Position numbers and translations under genes: made by a program. The notes under the pieces were generated by a model. It was given only the letters and a program-made list of their open reading frames with translations, ran no database searches and was not told where the DNA came from. Shown here piece by piece: positions 58,701 through 64,000 of a stretch of 64,000 nt of DNA. The stretch comes from Sorghum bicolor. Its lineage: Eukaryota; Streptophyta; Magnoliopsida; Poales; Poaceae. The stretch lies in the NCBI RefSeq assembly GCF_000003195.3, contig NC_012871.2, positions 63,913,802-63,977,801 of the forward strand, in the 5' to 3' direction. How positions within the stretch are numbered: position 1 is the first letter of the stretch; each line of letters opens with the position of its first letter.

Positions 58701-59779
58701 GGTCCTCGCCCTTTTCTAGAACAGCCTTCACCAAGAACCTGGCCTCCTGAGGTAAGCTGCATGTGTTCATTTTCAGAAGAATTTTTAACGTGGGGGATTA
58801 TAGGGGACTGGTGTTTACCACTTCTTTTAGCTGCGGTGTTCACAAATGCCTTCTTTATTAGTTTTTGACATTTGCAGCCTAATTTGGAATGGCTATTGTC
58901 AGAGTTTATAGAATTCTGTACTACTAGGCTGTTACCATTTTCACATAGCATTTCGTTCCAATTTAGGGGCTGTAGTGGTTGAATTGCTTAGAATTAAGTT
59001 CGTTTTCATGGACAGGCACCGAGGACAAACAGTGAAGCTCCCAGAAACATGCCTGATGCAGTGCTAGCCACAGATTTGAGAAAGGGACCAGTGGCAAGGT
59101 AAGCTAACTGCTAAGTGTTCTTTTCATGTTTGACGCTTCTCTTTTGGATTATAGTTCTTATAAACTTTCTTCTAAAAATTAGGGTTTCTATCCTAAATAC
59201 TGACTGTTTGTCTGTTTTACTTCACCAGTGAAAACCAAGTGGCTACACCAACAAGTACAACAACTGAAGTTGTTATTCCTTGCAAGTATATAGGCTTTGT
59301 TTGTGGAAACAGTGGCAGTGAAATTGAAGAAATAAGACAGGTACATAGTCTTTTCTTTTATTTATCTAACATCCAGTTAATCTATGCTCGTCTCTTGTTG
59401 CCTTGTGCTCATCAAAGCAACAAGGATATGCCGCACAGCTTTTAACTTGATCATCAAGTTAAAGAAACCCCCTGTCACCATGTCAGTTTGTCCTTTTGCT
59501 AGAATGTAGTCCATGCATAGTCGTATTTATTTGTAGGATCGTACTAGTTAAACACCCCCCTGTAATCATGTCGTAAATTTTTAGTTCTTTCTGGATTATC
59601 CAAAGTCCTAAAGCTCTTTGGTAATGTTTATTTTCCAGATGTCAGGTGCTTCAATTACAGTTCATGATCCGAAACCTGGCGACACAAACTCAATAGTTGT
59701 TATATGTGGGGATCCCGAACAAACAAAGAAGGCACAGAGCCTGATTCATGCCTTCATCTTCTGTGGCCTGCAAACATGA
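55703..59779 (+). CDS. HEN4-like multi-KH RNA-binding protein
   Basis: Seven exons (55703-56185, 56703-57122, 57416-57667, 58374-58751, 59016-59098, 59229-59340, 59639-59779) give 622 residues. Poly(C)-binding-type KH domains bind single-stranded RNA. In Arabidopsis, HEN4 acts in AGAMOUS pre-mRNA processing. Intact KH domains with GKGG loops lie at about 110-165 (QVGCVLGKGGKTVERMRQES), 250-300 (NEMVGSIIGKGGSTIRALQS) and 330-395 (SQHIGCLLGKGGSIITEMRK). The last, near 550-615, has GNSG in place of GKGG (YIGFVCGNSGSEIEEIRQ). An N-terminal stretch (TLRLLCPSSRAAALRPSR) looks like a first KH that has lost its loop. A Pro/Gly/His-rich linker (SGGMPPYP, repeated) separates the last two. The protein is expected in the nucleus. 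The family is clear; orthology to HEN4 itself is an inference. Confidence 0.93.
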
Positions 59780-60370
59780 TTGGTGCCATGCCGATACCAT
59801 CATTTGTTTTTGATTCTTGAATCTTATTAGAGCGGTTCTGTGGGCAGAATTTGCCCCCAGATTGGTTGTACATGTACCATTGCTACCGGGGTGGATGTAG
59901 GTAAAGCTGACGCATGCCTTGTAGAAACAACACCGATGTACATTTCTGTAGTCTTGTGTTTTAGTTTGGGGGAATGACCATGGAATGTGGTGGGTTGGTT
60001 GCACCTATGTGGAATGTTTCACCCCATGCCATCGTTGGTAGTTGAGAATTTCATGATCTCATCTCTTGTTTGATAGGCATCTCTATGTGATTGTGTTGTG
60101 CTGGCGCGAATTGACTTGTGGAACCGTAGACAACCAGAGTCAACCACCCCTTGAGAATCACATTATATATTATATTGAGTATGGCCGATAGGGCGTATGA
60201 CATTAGTTTTCCTACGTAACTCCTTACGTACTAGCACCAGTGCAAATGGACAGTGTAATTGCCATTGAGCTGTCGGGGTCGAGTGAAGCCCAAGAATAAA
60301 TGCCAGTACACGTGATTAGCCGGCCGATTTGTACCCTAGGAAATCTCGAAGAGGGAGCAATGGAGCATTA
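59780..60370. other. KH gene 3' UTR and intergenic
   Basis: The first 250-300 bases are the probable 3' UTR. The rest holds no coding signal up to the MITE. Confidence 0.45.
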
Positions 60371-60576
60371 GGGCACTCACAATGCAAGACTCTATCACAG
60401 AGTCCAAGACAATTAATTACATATTATTTATGGTATTTTGCTGATGTGGCACCATATTTATTGAAGAAAGAGGTAGAAAAACTAAGACTCCAAGTCTTAT
60501 TTAGACTCCAAATTCACATTGTTCGAGGTAATAAATAACTTTAGACTCCATGATAGAGTCTGCATTGTGAGTGCCC
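60371..60576. mobile_element. Tourist-like MITE, 206 bp, copy 2 of 2
   Basis: Same ends and same length as the copy at 897-1102, in the same orientation, with a TTA target duplication (60368-60370 and 60577-60579). Seven substitutions and no indels separate the two copies by eye. Confidence 0.85.
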
Positions 60577-63185
60577 TTAGAGTTTTGAATATGCATTGAT
60601 CCAAACAAAGATGTACGCTGCCTTGAGCCTTCAGCCATGAATGGGCCACAGATCCTTATGGACTTGGTCCAAAAAAGACCTGTGAGTCTTCCCAACTCCC
60701 AAGGAAGTTCTTGGCAATTGCAAGCCTGACATTTGTAGCATATCTTGCTCACATGCTTTCGGTTCCATCTAACAAATTCCCATCCCATGCGTGCATGCTT
60801 TGGACAAAGGATGTCAACGAACAAGTCATCTCGTCACTCGCTTTGCGTCATGCTCTAGCTACCAGTTGCGGCTGGGTAGCCCAGTTCGTATGAAACAAGG
60901 GTTTCATCTGATCCAACTGGCTGCATTACACTATTTGTTTTGCTGACAGGTTCTATGTCTAGACCTATTGCAGAGCAGTTCTTCCTTTGCATAGAAGCAA
61001 CCACCTTCCTGAAAACGTTAGCCCTCTCTCTCTCTCTCTCTCGCGTTCATGGATTTTGCATGACCCTCTTGTAAGGTACCAACTAACAGCAGGAAACACA
61101 ATTTTTTTTTCAGCCTACAAAAACGTCTATGCCACGGAAGTGCAGGAATATGGAGGAAAATGGGAAAGGGGAATTTTCATGCACCTATGTTCATTATTTA
61201 GGTTGAACTGCACATATGGGCTGTCAAAGTGAAGTAACGAGCAGTTCATCATTTAGACAGAGCAAGTATGGACAGGAGCTAAAGCAAACCGGAAGGGATC
61301 TGCTTGTCTTGTGAATGCATGGATTTATGCTAATGAGATGCATACATGGAAAAATTGGTCGTAGTTACTATTTTTACATTTCGACATGGTACACATATTC
61401 GCACCCAAAACCGACAGGTCGCATCAAATACAAGCACCTATAGTCCAGTGCCTTATGCTAGACGGTTCGGTGCGTGTACTTCAGATCGGGTCCGAGTTGG
61501 ACTTAATTTTCATGTTTGTTTTGGGGTTGAGTTTTCATATTTATATTATATTGAGACCTTTTACAATGGTTGGAATCGCTTCCAATCGCTTCCCATCGCC
61601 TCCGCAAAATAATCATTTGTATTGATTTAATTCGTTGAAGGACAAAAGGGTCATTTCTCCATCTCACTTCCTCACCCCCACCACGCACACCCCCTCCCCC
61701 CGACGGCCCACGGCCCCAAATCGCTCTCGCCCCTGCTGCCGCCGCAGCCCTGCTCCCTGCCACTGCTGCCGCCGCACACAGTTGCGTCGGAGGCCAGCGC
61801 CGCCGCCCTGCTCCCTGCCACTGCTGCCGCCGCCCTGCTCCCTACCACCGCACAGCGTCGAGCCGGAGGCCCTCGTGCAGCGCCGCAGGCTCCCTGCTTC
61901 ATCGCTGCGTCGCCCTCGCCATTGTGTGGCCTGCCTTGGCCCGGCCCTCGTGCAGCGCCGCCGCCGCTGGCCTGCCCTCCCCCGCGTGAGGCCTAGGGAT
62001 CCCTTCGCTCCTCCCTCCTTCCTCACCATTGTCCTTGCTCGTCGGTCGTCGGTGGATTTCCCCTCTAAAACAACCCGGCCTACAGAGACCGGCGCGACCT
62101 GTCCGCTAGCGACACCGGAACCGCTGCGCCACTATCGTCAATTCATGCCAATAGGTACCGAAACCCATTTGACAATGCATGATTTAGCACAGAATGTTTG
62201 CAATAAATATCTATTGATAATCAGTGGCTTGTTTATATTCAGAGAGGAGAAATGTCTGAAAGATGTGTGTGTTTATGTTATTAAATTATTGTTCCATGGC
62301 CTCCATGTTTTTTTGTGCTATTAAAGAACCAGTAGTACATTGTGGGCTCATGAAATTAAAAATAATAATATGGTGTGCAAGCCTATATGTTGATGCAGAG
62401 GTTTTCTAAAAAGAGATGGATTGATGAAGAATAAGTGTGAAATGACAGTTTTCTAAACCATATGCTATTTCAACTTACTACATTTATCTGAACAAACTAT
62501 TAGAATTATTCAAGCATGCAGAGATGACATGAACTAGCATTTCCACAGCTTCCTAGTCGTTCAACTTCAAGGACCAGATTACTACTCTAGTACAAAGGTT
62601 TAGGTCTTTAGGCATATAAATATGACTGGACATAAAATCCAACTGATTGAGCAGCTAGGCCACAAGGCTGTTAGCTATCATGCCAAACATGACCACTATG
62701 GGGCAGGACTGAGCCACAAGCTACATGGATACATGATACTTAAGGTTCTATAATCATATAGGAACTAGTGGTACTCTCTCAGACTATGCACATATAAGTA
62801 GGCCACAGACAATCTTAAGAAGCCCTGGTATCATTCACTGATTTGTTATATAGTGTGCAAGCCTATCTGTTGATGTAGAGGTTTTGCATATTGTCATTCA
62901 TGCATCTTGCTGTGCACTTAACTCTATTTGCTCTTTAATTACTCTTAGCAGGTCGCTTGGTCTAGTTTTTAGAGTAATTTTTTTATCCTTGTTACTATTT
63001 ATATTGGTTTATAGCAAGCACTAGTATTGTTTCAGCGTGGCATACTTATTTCTTTTTTAATTGAAAATGTTAACATGGACATGAGGCTTTCTGTTGCGCC
63101 GCTACGACCATGTCTTTGTTCGATTTCTTTAGTTTGTTTTGTGGAATTTTAATTTGTTTAATGTTGCTGATTGAGGTAGGAGGAA
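60577..63185. other. Upstream region of the FAR1-like gene
   Basis: The stretch 60600-60850 may hold a decayed retroelement fragment, not identified with confidence. A GC-rich block (61660-62120) with Pro/Arg-rich shadow frames resembles an untranslated first exon and promoter. An intron from about there to the GAGGTAG acceptor at 63180 would be typical. A 35-40 bp phrase (GTGTGCAAGCCTATATGTTG) occurs at about 62370 and again at 62852. Confidence 0.4.
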
Positions 63186-64000
63186 ATGTCGGGTCTTGAT
63201 TCTTTACTGGAGTACAATGAAATTGTTAGGCATATGTTTGGTAATGAAGAAGAAGCATTTCAGTTTTATAACAAATATGGTAAGGAGAAAGGATTTAGTG
63301 TTAGGAGAAGCTACTGTGAGTGGGATAGTGGCCATAATGAGATTACCCTTCGGAAGTTTGTCTGCAGTCGTGAAGGTTTCCGAGAAGAGAAGGAGCTGAA
63401 GAGGGAGAGTAAGAAGCGGAAACCACAGAATATTACTCGTGTTGGATGTCGTGCTAAACTTGTGATTGCACGGGATCAGAGCACAGGGCAGTGGTATGTG
63501 AAGGATTTCATCGGTGAACACAACCATCCGATGGCGGAACCAGACGTTGCTTGTCTGCTGCGTTCACATAGAAGAATCAGCGATGATCAAAAAGCTGAGA
63601 TTTTGGAGATGCAGATTTCTGGGATCCGTAAATACCAGATAATGGATATTATGCAAAAGCAGTATGGTGGGTACGATAAGGTTGGATATACAATGAGGGA
63701 CCTGTACAATTTCTGCCATCGCAATAAGGTGGAGACAGTTGCCGCTGGTGATGCTCAAACAGTCATCAGTTACCTCACGGAATGCAAATGTAGGGATCCT
63801 GATTTCTTTTTCCAATACAAGACTGATGGGGAAGGGCACCTGAAGGGACTACTCTGGTGTGACTGTCAATGTCGGTTTGATTATGCAGCATTTGGTGATG
63901 TCGTCGTATTTGATAGCACGTACAAAACTAATCGATACAACCTGCCCCTTGTTCCTTTTGTTGGGGTGAATCACCATGGCAGCACCGTTCTCTTTGCATG
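63186..64000 (+). CDS. FAR1-related / MULE-type protein, 5' part
   Basis: From the ATG at 63186 the frame is open to the window end (271 codons, no stop), so the gene continues beyond. A probable splice acceptor (GAGGTAG) lies just before the ATG. Residues about 20-115 form the FAR1 DNA-binding domain of the WRKY-GCM1 zinc-finger type: EEAFQFYNKYGKEKGFSVRR, KFVCSREG, TRVGCRAKLVI, then DFIGEHNHPMAEP. The MULE transposase domain starts near residue 240 (VVVFDSTYKTNRYNLPLVPF, then VGVNHHG) and includes its first catalytic-type Asp. FAR1/FHY3-type factors are domesticated Mutator-like transposases, and FHY3/FAR1 act in phytochrome A signalling. Grasses carry many FRS genes, so the specific role is unknown. 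Whether this is a host gene or a mobile MULE cannot be judged without its ends. Confidence 0.88.
   Translation, partial: MSGLDSLLEYNEIVRHMFGNEEEAFQFYNKYGKEKGFSVRRSYCEWDSGHNEITLRKFVCSREGFREEKELKRESKKRKPQNITRVGCRAKLVIARDQSTGQWYVKDFIGEHNHPMAEPDVACLLRSHRRISDDQKAEILEMQISGIRKYQIMDIMQKQYGGYDKVGYTMRDLYNFCHRNKVETVAAGDAQTVISYLTECKCRDPDFFFQYKTDGEGHLKGLLWCDCQCRFDYAAFGDVVVFDSTYKTNRYNLPLVPFVGVNHHGSTVLFA

Noticed and set aside
60600..60850. Possible retroelement integrase fragment (minus strand, CYKCQ-type motif)
   Set aside because: Only a few residues resemble a zinc-binding motif, and the frames break without further support.
61635..62324. 229-codon plus-strand open frame
   Set aside because: Pro/Arg/Cys-rich shadow of a GC-rich leader. 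It runs into AT-rich sequence without family likeness and is better explained as an untranslated exon.
1..64000. CRISPR array, prokaryotic operon or viral genome
   Set aside because: Repeats are MITEs, microsatellites or simple tandem copies without unique spacers, and the genes are intron-rich plant genes.

Overview
This window is nuclear DNA of a grass, most likely Sorghum or a close relative (inference). The gene structures are plant-like, with many GT-AG introns. GC-rich first exons lie in an AT-rich background dense with grass MITEs, above all a 3-bp-target element beginning GGCCTTGTTTAGTTC.

Layout: (1) 1-3.5 kb holds the last exon of a mitochondrial carrier gene, several MITEs, a tRNA-derived SINE and a LIFEGUARD-like fragment. 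(2) 3.8-18.4 kb is the densest part. It holds EMC3 (+), a papain-type cysteine protease (-), an F-box protein (-) and a signal-peptide/coiled-coil/membrane-anchored protein (+). (3) 20.1-23.7 kb is a NAC transcription factor (-) whose second-exon acceptor region is tandemly duplicated. (4) 24-36 kb is gene-poor, with repeats, a LINE remnant and a decayed nuclear copy of plastid rps2. (5) 36.2-45.1 kb holds organellar ribosomal protein S16, a GPI-type thaumatin-like protein, a composite transposon carrying gene fragments, and a sarcosine-oxidase-like gene (+). (6) 47.6-50.1 kb holds a second sarcosine-oxidase-like gene in tail-to-tail orientation (-). (7) 51-55.3 kb is repeat-rich and includes an unrecognised gene made of five exact 150-bp units. 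(8) 55.7-59.8 kb is a HEN4-like multi-KH RNA-binding protein (+). (9) 63.2 kb to the end is a FAR1/MULE-type gene (+) that runs off the window.

The genes are independent single transcription units, not a pathway. The only related pair is the two sarcosine-oxidase-like genes. Splice sites were chosen by GT-AG rule, reading-frame closure and family similarity. Every complete multi-exon model sums to a whole number of codons.

The items most worth a second look are the five-unit repeat gene at 54.2 kb, with a phase-0 splice donor in four of its five units, and the NAC tandem duplication, where the outer acceptor would add exactly 44 codons in frame. No CRISPR arrays, rRNA genes or intact tRNA genes were seen.
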